A stretch of 64,000 nucleotides of DNA from Scenedesmus sp. ARA3. Taxonomy: Eukaryota; Chlorophyta; Chlorophyceae; Sphaeropleales; Scenedesmaceae. A program made the position numbers and the translations under genes. The stretch spans positions 1-64,000 of the forward strand of contig RWJK01001930.1 of assembly GCA_004335835.1 (NCBI GenBank). The letters are read 5' to 3'. Under the pieces are notes generated by a model. That model was given only the letters and a program-made list of their open reading frames with translations, was not told the DNA's origin and made no database searches. Of this stretch, positions 24,080-36,986 are shown piece by piece (positions within the stretch are counted from its first letter, which is position 1; each line of letters begins with the position of its first letter).

Positions 24080-27000
24080 ATGTTCCGTAGTGCTGCTGCT
24101 CGCTGCACCCGCCTTCTCCAGTCCTTCATTGGAACCCGCAGTTTCACTAGTCTTCCAGTCATCGACGTAGGACCGCTGGTGGATCCCGCAGCACCTGTGA
24201 GCTGGGCTGCACATTATCTGCACACATGTCTCACTGGGAGCAACTGAATGATGCAAACGTTGCAGAAACAGCAGAGCAGCCCACAACTTGCTGGCAGAAT
24301 GCATCCAGAATAAAAGCCAGCAACTGAAGCTGGTCATACAGCTATGCTGAGTGCTTGCAAGGCATGTGCGCTGCAACCGACTTGCCATGTGCAGAGGGAG
24401 AGCGTCACAGCAGTTGCCCAACAACTGCATAAAGCTTGCAGAGACGTGGGATTCTTCTACATTCAAAACCATGGTGAGCCAGCATGACCCCTGCCAGCAG
24501 CAGTGGCTGGCAGCCAGTGCGAGCCTTGAAGCGCTGAGCGTGGCACACCTATCACCGTATGCCCCACGGGGTGTCGGCAGCTCTGATGCAGCTGCTGTGC
24601 AGCCACGTGCTGCGGCATGCTCTCCTGTTGCCTGCGACACACATGAAACAATGTATGCGCGATAAGGGATTTTTGCCTTCCCGCTCGTTGGGTGCACCTG
24701 CTGTGTTGGGCCCTTGCGCATCAGGCATGCATGGCTCAGCTGCCAACCAAAGCCCCATATTAGCGTCCAGGTCCCTCTCGATTCAAGATGCTCAATCGAT
24801 GCGTGGACTAGCACTGTCACCAGTTCAGGCTGCCTCTGCTTGCTTGTTGCCTGCAGGCGTGCCTCAGCATGTGACAGAGGGCGTGCTGCAGCAAGCTCAC
24901 AAGTGGTTCGCACTGCCGGTGAGTGCCTGCAGCAGCTAATGCTCTAGTTGTATCAAGCATCTCGAAAGCACCAGGGATTGGGTATGCACATGTAGACAGG
25001 CGAATCCAGCGCCTGCATGTCAGGGTGGCTGTCCTGCTTCTAGCTCTTCCTCTGACAGCTACGCTCTTTCTCTGCTGCTCTGCATGCACCTCAGGCGGAG
25101 GTGAAGGCCTCACTGCTGCTAAGCCCAGCCAGCCACTACCGCGGCTACCAGCCCCTGGGCATCAATGTAACACGCCATGAGTCGGGCTTTGTGCAGGATT
25201 GGCATGAGGCCCTGGACCTGTTCAGGGAGGAGGATGCAGCTGCTGTCAAGGTGGGCTGCGGTTCAAAGGGAGTGTGAGAATGGGGAGTGCGAGAGGATGA
25301 CAGCAGATGATCACTGCTTGGCAAGAGTCGTGATGGCCAGCCGGCTGCTTCTCAGGCATTCACAAGGAGGTAGCGCCAGCCGCTGTGATTGCGCGCTAGC
25401 ACTCTCTGCTGACTACAGTGCGCTTGAAAAAATACAGTGAACAGCACTATGGCTTTGCCTGCTGCCAAGACTGGCATGAGGCCCTGGACCTGTTCAGGGA
25501 GTAGGACGCAGCTGCTGTCCAGGTAGGATGCTGTTAACAGGGAGTGTGAGAATGGGAAGTGTGAGAGGACTAGCTGCTCACAGGTACACATGAGTTGTGA
25601 TGGCCTGCCTGCTGCTAGTAAGGCATGTTCAGGCAGAAGACGCCAGCTGCTGTGAAATGGTGCTTGTACACCCGGAGCTTTGTGTAGTGTCACCAGCACC
25701 GCTGTGGCTGCCGTCGCCTGCACAGTTGCTGCCTGACAATGGTATCAGCCTGCTCAAGGGGTGCACGGCACATTGCTGCCAGTGTCAGTGACACCCCCTG
25801 CACTGAACCTCCTGCTGCCGCTGCTGCTCTACACAACCACATCAGGCGGCTGGCCGCCCCCCGTCAGTGCTGCATGGCCCCAACCTGTGGCCTGACCAGC
25901 TGCCAGGCTTCAGCACTGCACTGCGGGCTTACATTGATGCCTGCCTCACTTTAGGAGAGCAGCTGCTGCGCGGCATTGCACTGGGCGTGGGGCTGCCTGA
26001 GGCGTACTTTGGGGGCCAGCTGGCAGGCCCTGCTGGCAGCTACTGGGTGGCGCGCGTGATCCACTACCCGCCGCTGCAGCAGGTTGGGCAGCAACAGGCA
26101 GGTGCGTGCAGGGACTGGCTTGGGTTACTGTGCAGCTGGTGGGGATGCGGTGCTGGCCAAGCAGAGCCTTATGTGCAGGGCATGCCAGCTGCCTGTACTT
26201 GACACTGTGAGGTGCACGGCGCAGTGGGTGACCATGTGTGGCGTATGATGACAGGCAAGAGGATGGCCAGGGTTATGATGCGCGCTGCAAGCTTCTGCTG
26301 CAGCCATGCCACACAGCTCATGCCAGCAGTACAGCTTTGCTCAAATCTTTTCAAAGACATTGTTGCTGCTGGCTTGCCGCACTCTGCCCTGACCTGCTGC
26401 TGCCGCAGCTGCTGCCGCTGGCGGCGAGGTGGGGCGTGAGGTGCAGCTGAGCTGCGGGGAGCACTGCGACTACGGCCTGCTCACACTGGTCAACCAGGAC
26501 CCACACGTGACTGCACTGCAGGTGGGCTGTCATGGTGCTTGCAGGAACCGCTTGACTGCTGGCCACATAGCGGTCGCCCTTAGCGAGTGCTTTTACAGAA
26601 CCAGATGGTGCTTGCATCATGTGGTGCTTGCACAAATGGCTTGGTTGCTGTTCAAACAGCGGTCATCCTTTGTGATTGCGTGTTGAGAACCGTCTGACGA
26701 TGAATTGTTCCTGAGACGTGAAGTCGCAGCCGATGCCGTACCTGATGCAGCGAACAGGCAAGAACCAGGCGTGGCTGACTGCTGCTGCACATGCACGTGT
26801 CTGACTGCACCCCTGCCTGCAGGTGAAGAATGCGTCGGGCCAGTGGGTGGATGCGCCGCCACTGCCAGGCACATTTGTGTGCAACATTGGCGACATGTTC
26901 CAGGTGCGGCACAGCAGCCACAGTATCGCAGCAGGATATTAGCTGCTGCAATTCAATTGCAAGCTGTCGCGGCGGTCCCATCTGCTTTGCTGACTGCAGC

Positions 27001-27567
27001 TGACACACGTCCGGCGGCGCCCGTCATTTGTCGACAGCAGCATGCTTAGCCTTGAGCCGCCACCTTGCCTTCCTGCAAATCTTAATTCTTCAACATTATG
27101 CACAGGTACTGACCAACGGCATGTACAAGGCCACGCTGCACCGCGTGCTCAACACGGCGCGGGGCACGCCGCGCATGTCTGCGCCCTTCTTCTACGAGCC
27201 ATGCTTCGAGGCGGTGCTGGCGCCCGCGCCGCAGCTCTGCAGGTGCGGGGCTCCATCCAATGCACATGTAAAAGTGATCCGCCAGGGGCCCTCTGTACAT
27301 GCTGATGAGCAGTGTGTGTGTCATTGTGGCTGCCTCAGCAGTTGTAAGAACATACTTATGTTTGCTTTTAGCTGGGGACAGGGTTATACATCCAGTCTAG
27401 TGCCAGGCAGCGGTGGAGCCTCACGGTAGTTGGCTGCCCCACTACTGGCAGAGTGTGTAGCAGTCACATACACAGCTTAGAGGCTGCTATAAGGACGCCT
27501 GCAAGCCTGGCACTAATGTGGAAAGGTGATCCAGGCTTCACTTCTCACTGCGCTGCCACCAATGTTC

Positions 27568-27608
<41 letters not shown>

Positions 27609-27708
27609 CTTGCCGCTGCTGCTGTGCAGGGGCCAGCCGCCGCTGTTCCAGCCCATCCGGTACGGCAGCCACTTGGAGTCAAAGGTGCTCAGCAACTTCG
27701 AGCTGTGA
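24080..27708 (+). CDS. 2-oxoglutarate/Fe(II)-dependent dioxygenase, isopenicillin-N-synthase-like fold
   Basis: Nine exons: 24080-24196, 24395-24473, 24857-24918, 25095-25250, 25846-26082, 26447-26521, 26823-26903, 27106-27242 and 27630-27708; 340 residues, typical for the family. The start of exon 6 is the least certain boundary. The leader MFRSAAARCTRLLQSF is Arg/Ser-rich, suggesting organelle import. LPVIDVGPLVD opens the DIOX_N domain and VGFFYIQNHGV is its classic motif. The Fe ligands are in EHCDYG (His about 223, Asp about 225) and LHRVLNT (His about 281). The 2-oxoglutarate-binding Arg-x-Ser is in PRMSAPFF (about 292-294). The family oxidises small molecules such as hormones, flavonoids and gibberellins; the substrate here is unknown. 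The intron after exon 4 contains a decayed copy of that exon's 3' end. Confidence 0.9.
25469..25650 (+). repeat. Decayed copy of oxygenase exon 4 end plus intron start
   Basis: This duplicates the segment near 25197-25390: the DWHEALDLFRE coding end, its GT donor and the following intron words. A TAG replaces the GAG codon of the real exon. It lies inside the intron between exons 4 and 5. Confidence 0.8.
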
Positions 27709-29673
27709 GCGCAGCAGCGCAAGCCCGCAATCTCTGTCCTCTGTCAGTGCATTGCCAATGCTTCAGTGAAGCAGCCTGCAGGAGCTTCGGCTGCCCTGGC
27801 TGCAGTGAGCTATGCGGGTGCTGGCGGGGTTGACAGCAGCTGCTGAGCCATCTGCACAGCAGCAGGCTATGCAGCCTGGTGCTGCAGGAGGTGGCAGGAC
27901 ACAGGAGGGTCTGCAGCTGACGCTCAGTGGCACATCTGGTGCGGTATACAGCAGCGCAGCCGCTTCGGCTGCCACGCAGCACTGTAGTTTGCACGGGTGA
28001 TTAGTAGCCAGACCTATTGGTGGCAGCAGGGGCGACATTTGGCTGCGGCTCAGGCATGCCATTGGTGAAGTGGCTCATCCGAGCAGGAGCCTGCTATAAT
28101 ATGCTGCGTGTCTGGGTGGCCATGCAGTTGTGCAAAATCTTGGGCAGCGTCAATCCTCTGCCACAATTGAAGAGTGCTGTCCTGGCTGTGGTTGTACAGC
28201 ATTACAGTGTACTGTGTATCATACGTGCGCATGCATAAAACGTGTGGAGCTGCATCTGCCATATTACACACTGCACACATCTCATGGCCAGGTACTACTA
28301 CGAAGCAAATTGTCTACTGGGATGGCATCAGCATGCACGCTGTGCATTGTGTGGCAGATGTCCACTGTGGCAATGCCAAAGTACTGTGTGCTGAGGTTAC
28401 TGCGGGCGCATAGGGACTGATGGCGTGCACCACCTGGTGGAGTGATCTGTATATAACTTATGTATTGAATGCTGCGTTGGAAGTTGGTGCCAGCCGAGCC
28501 CTGTTGCGGCTAGTGCCTGTGCCAGTGGGTCTGCTGGTTGCTGCACTGGAGTGCGCAACCCATACAATGCATGGGCCATATGCATGCCCTGCGGTGCATA
28601 CAACGGTTGCACTCTGTGTTGAATGCTCAGACAAGCATCGTACACTAACAGATTGGTATTTTTGGACACACGCACCTTGAATGCATCCAGTTCTGCTGTG
28701 TACGTTGCTGAACTGTGTTGGTGGCATCATGCTATGGTGGTTTCATGGCTGATCAGCCCTGCTTGCAAAGGGCCTCGCATGCCGCCAAACTGGTGGTAGC
28801 AACCAACTGAATCTGATTTGTGTCCCTTCTGCATCAACATCGTGTTACATCCAGGCAATAGTAACATCAACATGCACGTCACGTGTAACGGACGCGCCAC
28901 CCACCGCTGCACATGTGCAACGCTCAGGCTGTACAACGCAGCCGGAGAGTGCCAGCCAAGAACTGGCCGACTACTTCCAATGGTACCATGCCCTTACTAC
29001 GCAGCCGTGAATAGACTCCGTCAGTCAGGTTCGCTCGATTGCTGTGTATGGCCAGCCGGCAGGGTTTCGCCCCCCCCTGGTAACAACAACATCAACAAAA
29101 ACGGTGCCATGCCGCGGCGCCACGCAACAAAAACAACTTGAAGTAATCTATGCACACACCGGTTGCTGCGGCCAGACTGGGACGTATGGTTGGACACACG
29201 CAGCCGCTTACAACAGCAGTCAGCTGCATGCATGCAACCAACTGAGGCCGCAAAGCTGTGCAAAATTGGCCACGCCCAAAACACCAACCACCTGGTGCCA
29301 TCCCACCACGCAGCAGGCAGCTGCAACACACATTGAAACCCGATCACGCACCACATTCCAGCCAAAAACAAGCCGGCAACGTCATCTTTTCATACACAGA
29401 TGCTCAAACTCACTGACAGCTGCCAGGCCCAAAAAGCATCAGCACACAGATCAAACCAACACAAAACACAAGCACCACACACTGCAAAGCACAGGTTCAG
29501 ACATACACTGCTTCTATATATTACACTGTCGCGACACACAAGCTGACCTGCGCGCTTCCTGCAAGTTGCGCTGCTGCACAGCCATGCAGAAAACAGCTTC
29601 ACGCACTCAACCTGTTGGTTCTGCTGTACAGCTGCTGACTCGTGCTCTCGGCATCACACAGACACCTGGACGC
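27709..29673. other. Intergenic, nothing recognised
   Basis: About 2 kb between the convergent stops of the oxygenase (+) and the acyl-CoA oxidase (-). A long plus-strand open frame (29044-30156) begins at GTG and runs antisense across real acyl-CoA-oxidase exons, so I treat it as a shadow. Nothing else is supported. Confidence 0.5.
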
Positions 29674-32600
29674 TCAGGCCTGCACCTGCTGCTTGGCGCG
29701 CTGGTTGGCCTTGCTGGCTGGCTTAATGGCGCTGATGCCTGTGGCGCCACGCCCAGCCACCAGCACGTTCACCTCGTACGTGCCCTGCGGCAGCAGCAGC
29801 AGCAGCAGCAGCAGCAGCGGCAGCAGCACTGTGAGCAATGTGTTTGCACCACGTCCAAAAGGAGCCTCCTGACAGCACCGCATCCAGAAGCAGCAGCAGC
29901 GCGGTGCGAGTGGACAGCAAGCTGCGCATCAGCGTGCGGAGAGGCTCTTCAATGCCTGCTGTTGCCAGCATGCATCGCACCTCAGCAAACGCCCAGCACC
30001 CCAATTCGCCGCCGCCACCCCGCCACCACTAGACTATTAAAACAACGCACACGTCAGTCGTGTACATGGCATCCTTGCCGCACACCCCTGCTGAAACTAG
30101 TTCTCCTGCAACCTGCAGCCCCACCCCCCGCAACCCCTACCACACCACCACCCTGACAGCCCCGCACACCTCGTAGGTGTAGATGGCCTCCATGTCGCAG
30201 AACTGCTTGGCCACGTGGAAGTCAGCCTGCACGCCGTTGCCGCCCAGCACCTCGCGCGCCAGCGCCACCACCTGGCAGCAGCAGCAGCAGCAGCAGCAGC
30301 CGAGAGGCCAGCGCAGTCAATTAAGCAGGCAGACTGAGCACATATAAAGCACCAAGACCATCAAGCCGCTCAGGCAATGCACCACAACTCACTGCCCAAA
30401 AAGCGATCTCCCGCGCTGTGCGTAACCCCTCATCCTACATGCGCAGCTGCCGTGATCCATCAGCCGCTGGCAGCACTGCCCGTCCTGCATGTCAGCGTAT
30501 CACCATCCTTGCCGCACTGCTTCTGGCATGCTGCGCTGCAGCCAGTCTCACCTCGCGCCCGCGCAGTGTGTTCCAGGCCTTGACCAGGCTGGCCTGCTCG
30601 TGGCTCATGGCCCCCGCCTCAGCCAGCTTGGTTAGCCGCCACGCCATCAGGAACATGGCCTGCAGGCGGGGATTGCATTGCAGCAAGCAGCGGGTTGCAT
30701 GTCAGAGTGGGGCGGCGGATGGGTGTTGTGGGGCAAATGGAGGTCCGCGCGCATAGCAGGCGGTGCGCGCGTGCTGAGCAAAGCATGTGCACTAATACGC
30801 TGCATGTGTGGCCGGGATCTAGGATATGAAGACGTGCCTGCTGTGAGTGTGTGTGCACATAGCTGCTTCCTGCTCCACCAGCTGCCCCCCACCCTCCTGC
30901 AAGCCCTCACACCGGGACACACTGTCACATAAGCTTGCAACGACCTCCCCTGCCCACCTGCACGTTGCCCAGCATGCGCGCCAGCTTCTCCTGCATCAGC
31001 TGGAAGGACGCCAGGGGGGCGCCAAACTGGTGCCGCTCGCGCAGGTAGCTGCAGGGAGTTCAGGACACAGGGGGCAGGACACAGGCGGCAGCGGCAGCGA
31101 CATGCATCAGCGCGTGTTCACAGCTTCTTCAACATGTTGAGCAAGATATAAGCAGCATACAGCACACTGCCTGCCGCTCACCGCCTAGGATGCAGAAGTC
31201 TTTGACGCAGCAAGCAGCTGCTGCTGCTGCCTCGTCACCCCTGCAACCCCGCCCCTCGCTGCCTTGCCATGTTGTGTGCGCCCATGGCCAAGCCCACACT
31301 GCAGCCATGCCCTCACCACCCCTCACATCACTCGCCATACCATTAGCCTTTCGCCCATCCAACCCCTGTCACCGCGCGTTTATGCCGTACGCGCCTATGA
31401 CCACGCACACACTGCAGCCATGCCCTCACCATCCCTCACAACCCCTCGCCGGCTGCCGTCCTTTCAACACTCCAACCCCTCTCTCACGCAATCATGTCAT
31501 ATGGCGCCCATGGCCATCCCCACACTGCAGCCATGCCCTCATCGCCCCTCCCACACCCCCGCCAGACTGCTATTCTCACATCACCCCAGGCTGCAATCCC
31601 GCTCACCGCGCGGCCATGTCGTATGCGCCCATGGCCATGCCCACGGGCAGCCAGCTGACCATGATGCGGGAGATGGCCAGCACCTTGTTGGTGTCGCTGA
31701 AGCTGGCCACGCCCGGCAGCCGCGCACTGTCTGGCACAAAGCAGCGCTCAAACAGCATGTCCGCGTTCTGCACACAAACAGAAGCAGGTGAAACGAGCCC
31801 GGGGTGAGAGGACAAGGCAAGGGAGCGGTACAATGTCCAGCAGCCACGTGTGGCGCGATAGCATAGCGCGCGCTGCTGCATGGCTGCTGCTGCACTGAGC
31901 GCATACCACTCTCTTGTGACGACAAGCACAGCAGTGTGACGTTGCGCAGCGCGGATGTATAGCAGACCACACGCATATGCAGCGCAGCCCCGGCACACCT
32001 GCACGCAGCGCAGCGCGATCTTGTTATCGATCTTGGTGGCTGTGAAGCCAGGCGCGCCCTTGCGCACCACAAACGCGTTCACCTGCGCAAGCAAAGGAAA
32101 CAGGCAGTGAGCACAAACATCAGCAACAGGTCTCCCACACACCCTGATGGTGTGCTGATCTGGGTTGGTGATGAGTGCAGGTGCTCGTGGTGCGCTGCCT
32201 ATGATCCTGACTTCAACAGCAGGCGGGCCAAAACACTTAAAGTACTTCGCAGTGCGTTGCTGACACTGTACAGCCTTGCAGCTGACTTGCAGCCGACCTT
32301 GCTGAAGCCACACACTCCCCAGCTGTCCACACATGCTTTCGAGCCAACATGCATGTGCTGCCACACACCACATCAAGCGCGGCCGCACCTGGTTATCTAC
32401 ACTGCTGCGCGCAAACACCACCACCACGTCAGCCCAGGTGCCGTTGCCAATCCAGCGCTTCTGGCCGTCCAGCAGCCAGCCGCCAGACACCTTGGTGGCG
32501 CTGCAGGGGCAGGGCACAGCAGCAGCAGCAGCACAGCAGCAGCGTGGCAGCACAGCAAAGAGGCAGCACAGCAAAGAGGCAGCAACCAGCGCTCATAGAA

Positions 32601-35167
32601 AGACTGGATACCTGCAGGCACGCATACAGGCCGAGTGGCTGAGTGAGCCAGCACAGCTGCTGCTGCCGACCATCAAGAGGCTAACGCATCACCTCTAAGC
32701 TGTTCCTGCCACTTCTGATATGCACCGCTGCAGCCGCTACACATCCACTGACTGACGTACACCACTGCTGGTCCTGCCGCCGCTGTGTGGCACATTGCAA
32801 CTCGCACACATGCCCTCCCACGCCCGCACACCTGCATGTGAGTGCGCTGGCGTCACTGCCGTTGCTGGGCTCCGTGAGCGCCCAGCAGCCTGCCAGCTCC
32901 TTGCTGGCCATGCCAGGCAGCAGCGCGCGCTTCTGCTCCTCACTGCCCTGCAAGGCAAGAAAGCAGCAGCAGCAGCAGCGCAGGACAGACGCTGATGCAT
33001 CAGTTGCTGGCAGTGACAGGCTCCAGTGCCCATAGTACCACTGCTGAACTGAGAAGCAATTCAACGGCAAGCTGATGTGTGGACGCTTTTGCGCCTGCAC
33101 AGCCAGGCTGTGACCATGCCGAGCGCCATCTGCCCTTGCAACTGCAATGGCGGCAATGCCTCAAACTGTGACACAGCTGCTGCTGCTGCTGCTGCTGCTG
33201 CAGAAGACCCGCCAGCCCATCTTGCAGGAAAGCAGGCTACCGTGTCAGCCCACCATGAGCTCGATGGTGAGCATGGCCAGGAAGGTGTGCACCAGGTAGA
33301 AGGTGGCGCAGCTAGCGTCCACGCGCGCCAGCTCCAGCGTGGCCATGGCAGCCCCAGTGATGCTGAGCCCCTGCAGCAGGGGACCATGCACATGATGAGA
33401 ATGAGGTACAGGTCGCACGAGAGGTGTGAGAGTCGCAGATTGTCACTGCATCTGCACCTAGTGGCCCCAGTGATGCTGAGTACATGCAGCCACATGACGT
33501 GCACTAAAACAGTTGGTGTTGAAGGTGTACACTTCCAGGAGGTGAAGGCGTGCGACACTCACAAAGATTTGATGCATTTGCAGTTGTTAGCGCCTAATTT
33601 TACTGCGTCCAGTGAGGGGACAGGCATTGCTGCATGTGACACGCTTGCAGACAGCATTCCAGATACTGCTGGGCATGCTGCGCTTGCAGGAAAGCACCCC
33701 AGGCACAGCTACACATGATACGCTTGCTGGACAGCATCACAGGCATTGCTGTGCAGACGGCGCTTGCAAGAGAACATCACAGATACGGCTGGGCATGGTG
33801 CGCTTGCAGGAAAGCACCCCAGGCACTGCTAGGCATGTTGCAGGACAGCGTCGCAAGCATTGCTGGGCAGATGACGCTTGCAGGAAAGCATTGCTGGCGT
33901 TGCTGAGCGCACTCCGTTTGCAGGACAGCATGACTGCACAAGCTGCGCTGTGCAACAGCCTGCTTGCCACCACCGCTGCCCCACCCACTGCCACCCGCTG
34001 CTGCTGCTCCTGCTATCGTTGCTGCTGCTGCAGGCCTCACCGCGCAGCCGTTGCCTTTGATGGTGCCTCCTCCGATGTTCAGGCTCCTCATCTTGGGCAC
34101 CAGCTCAAAGGGGAAGTCAGCGCGCTCCCAGTACTCTGACAAGGCAGCCGCAGGAGGCGCGCACCAACAAGCAGCAGCATGAGGCCCCAAACATCATGTA
34201 GGCTTTCAGTGGACAGCTTTGCAAAAACTGTATTGTAAACAACATGCGCCAGCGGAGCAAGGTGGATTGGCAGCATAGCGCTGGGCGCTGACCTGGCAGC
34301 TGCTGCTTGCAGGACACCCGGAGATAAGACACGCATGCGACAGGCCCCAACTCAGTGCATTGACATTGCATGCACTAGAAGCTTGATAGGCTTGCACGGT
34401 ATTCATACGGCTGCAGCATACACCTGTACCATGCTGTGCATGAAACCGGCTGCCATGTAGGGTGCATCTGCTGTGCATGGAACAGCTGCAGACGTTGACA
34501 GGGCGACATGCCTGCCACACAACAGCACCGAATGAGACATGCACATGCCACGGCTGCATCAGCCCCACCTGTGATGATGGGAGCAATCTCAGACTCCTGC
34601 ACAGCACACAGAACAGCCATGCATGGTCAGCACAGCATACAAACAGCAACAACAGCACTGAAGACAGCAGTCCAGCTGCTTGCGCATTTGAACTCGTATG
34701 CTGGGCTTGCTGCTGCTGCTTCTGTGGTGCGGTGGCTGCATGCAGACAGTAGCGTTACACCCAACACATAATCTATGTGCAGAGCTGCACAGCTCCCCAG
34801 GCAGCCTCACCGCAAAGGCTCTGACACGCCTGCGGACTTCCTTCTCCTCTGTTGTCAGCAGACCGTCTAGGGCCAAGGCGTCATGCACGGCAGCTGGGAA
34901 CTCTGCTGCTGTGGTGGCCTGAGGAAACGCACTTGTCCTACCCCGGGAAGCAGCTGCTGCAGTGGGCTGGCGGCCGATGAGCAGCTCTGCCTCGTCTGGA
35001 AGAAGCAACAGCAGCAGAGCACGACAGACAACAGCAGAGCGTCATGCACAGGAGCTGCTGCAGAAAAATGAATATCCCACAAGTACGATACCCAAAGTTT
35101 TCTCACCGAAAGAAGACAGCTGCCCAGCCAGCACGGCCAGACGATCCCGAGCAGTGTTGGACTGCAT
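29674..35167 (-). CDS. ACX4: Peroxisomal short-chain acyl-CoA oxidase, ACX4 type
   Basis: Thirteen exons on the minus strand: 35107-35167, 34811-34995, 34569-34596, 34041-34135, 33254-33370, 32832-32947, 32389-32500, 31999-32082, 31607-31767, 30958-31048, 30552-30659, 30170-30271 and 29674-29784. All phases agree; 456 residues. The third exon is only 28 nt. Diagnostic blocks are [36 protein letters not shown]-like [65 protein letters not shown] and YTYEGTYEVN; the Glu of YTYEG (about residue 420) is the expected catalytic base. The enzyme catalyses FAD-dependent first-step beta-oxidation with H2O2 release. The plant C-terminal SRL (PTS1) is absent, the protein ending KQQVQA, while residues 9-17 (RLAVLAGQL) fit the PTS2 consensus. 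Two introns contain tandem arrays. Confidence 0.93.
31260..31606 (-). repeat. Three tandem copies of ACX exon 9's 3' end
   Basis: Downstream (on the minus strand) of the exon at 31607-31767, its end, coding [12 protein letters not shown] plus the splice donor, recurs as three decayed copies at about 31260-31300, 31370-31410 and 31490-31530, each with the word GCGCCCATGG or a close variant and CACACTGCAGCCATGCCCTC. The unit is about 115-125 bp. Confidence 0.8.
33461..33488 (-). repeat. Copy of ACX exon 5 start and acceptor
   Basis: The 5' end of the exon at 33254-33370 (plus-strand word CCCCAGTGATGCTGAG, then a ctgcag-type acceptor) recurs about 110 bp upstream in the intron. Confidence 0.7.
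33635..33955. repeat. Intronic minisatellite, unit about 40-46 bp
   Basis: About seven or eight imperfect units, each containing CGCTTGCAGGA(A/C)AGCA, then a CAGGCATTGCTGGGCATG-like word, inside the ACX intron between the exons at 34041-34135 and 33254-33370. Units differ by substitutions and small deletions. Confidence 0.85.
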
Positions 35168-36590
35168 GATGGCCACACCACTGCCTGTACTCGGAACGCG
35201 TAAAGATCGCTGAATGCTTTCAGACGATGCAGTAGAGAGAGAATGAGTGGCTATTCCGGCCGTCCTGTCTCAAGCACACCCCTTCCATTACGAGATAATG
35301 GAGAGATAACAGCAGGGACTGCCAGGTCAGCCAGGCAGTTGTGCAGCAGGCTCCCTTCCTGATAACATGGCTCACCATATAGTTCAATGGGCATTTTGTT
35401 CTGCTAAGACAAATCAAGTGCGTTGTTTTGCAGGTTTGCTTCATCCAGTGAACACAGCACAAGCTGCAGTACTGGATGTCATGAACCCAAGGCCGGGTCT
35501 GCACGGCGGCAGTGCTGTGCTGCTGCTGACAGGCAATGCTGCAACAAAATGCGGTGCCCGGCTCTGACCGTTCCAATGCAATTAAACCAGCCATTCCGGA
35601 CATCTAACGCTGCAGTAGTACAGGCACAACAGCAGAAGTTAGAGCATAGGGGCACCTGAAGATCAGGGCTGATTACATCAGAAGACAGATCAGTATGAAA
35701 TTCAAAGTTGCAAATATGGTTTTCAAAAGAAAAAAAGCACGATGAATGCGGTTGAATAAGGCTCTTGTTCACTTGTGTTGTGCAATTGCAAGACTGTGCC
35801 AGCCAGGCAGGCAGACCCTTGAATGTCAACAACCTGCCACTCGAGCTCCAGTATCGTTTCTATTAATGATACTATTACTAAAAGCAGAACAGCGTTTAGC
35901 ACAGTGTGCGAGCCTGTAGAGTGACGGCAGGGTTCATCAGCAATGCAGCAAGCTAAGGGGCTGTGGCCCTGAGAGTACTTCGAAGATGTTGTTGTTTTAG
36001 ATCAATAACATCATGCGCTTTAACTTGCCCGTAGATACCTTCAGTACGGGAATAAGCACTCTGCCTTTTTGCATGCGCTACTAGCCAGGCCACGCACGAC
36101 AGCGAAGCGAATTTTAACGTCACCTTTGATTAACGTCACCTTCTGCCAAGTGAGTCTGCTGCCATAGGGATTTGCTTGGTGGAGGCCTGGTCACAACACC
36201 CTTAAAAGAGCAGAATTCGTTTGCTTGAAATGCTGCGATGGGTTGCCTGCTGCATCAAGGTCAAGAGTGGATAAATGTCAGTATGTTTTTCAGGCAAATT
36301 GCTTCACCAAGGCGGCTGCTGGCATGCTTGGCATCATGCTGCTGCTGTCTGCTTCTCATGCAACCATGCGCGAGCCTGAAGTCAATGTTTGCACTGCTGT
36401 ACATATTGCTGCTTAAACATAAATTTCCTGTTCCTGCAATTGTTATTGATGCTCTGGGTTAAATTGCAGCAGGCACAAGACAGTGTTGACACAGATTTGC
36501 CTTAATTAGGCAGGCAGCGCTGCCACCAGCAAGGGTGGGTTGTGTTGGCATCAGAGCAGCAGCGCTGGTGTACCTGCCGCAACTGCCGCC
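35168..36590. promoter_or_regulatory. Divergent intergenic region, ACX and AT-hook genes
   Basis: About 1.4 kb between the start codons of the acyl-CoA oxidase (-) and the AT-hook protein (+). It is lower in GC than the rest of the window, with short frames only. I see no RNA gene or repeat. Promoters for both genes presumably lie here. Confidence 0.35.
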
Positions 36591-36944
36591 ATGGGTAGCA
36601 TGACACCAGCCCAGCGCGCAGTGCGCCACATTTTGTACCCTGGCAAACGAGGCAAGCTCAGCCAGGATGAGTACGCCCGCTTTGCTGAGCTGTGCATTCG
36701 CAAGGGTTGCCCGCTGACAGGCAGTACAGTTGAGGAAGCTGACGCAGCAGAACACGAGGAGCAGAAGCAGCAGCAGAGTGAGGCGCAGCCAGGCCAGGCG
36801 CAGCATTCACCGCAGCAGCAGCGTGGCGCAAAACGCAGCCGCAGCAAGACAACTGGCACAGGCGTGCCAGCAGCAGCAGCTGGTGATGAAGATGGCGCAG
36901 AGACTCTGCTGGGGCTGGTAGGCGCAATCTCTCATGCTGACAGC

Positions 36945-36986
<42 letters not shown>

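Noticed and set aside
29044..30156. Long plus-strand open frame of 370 codons.
   Set aside because: It starts at GTG, has random-looking composition and lies antisense to well-supported acyl-CoA oxidase exons.
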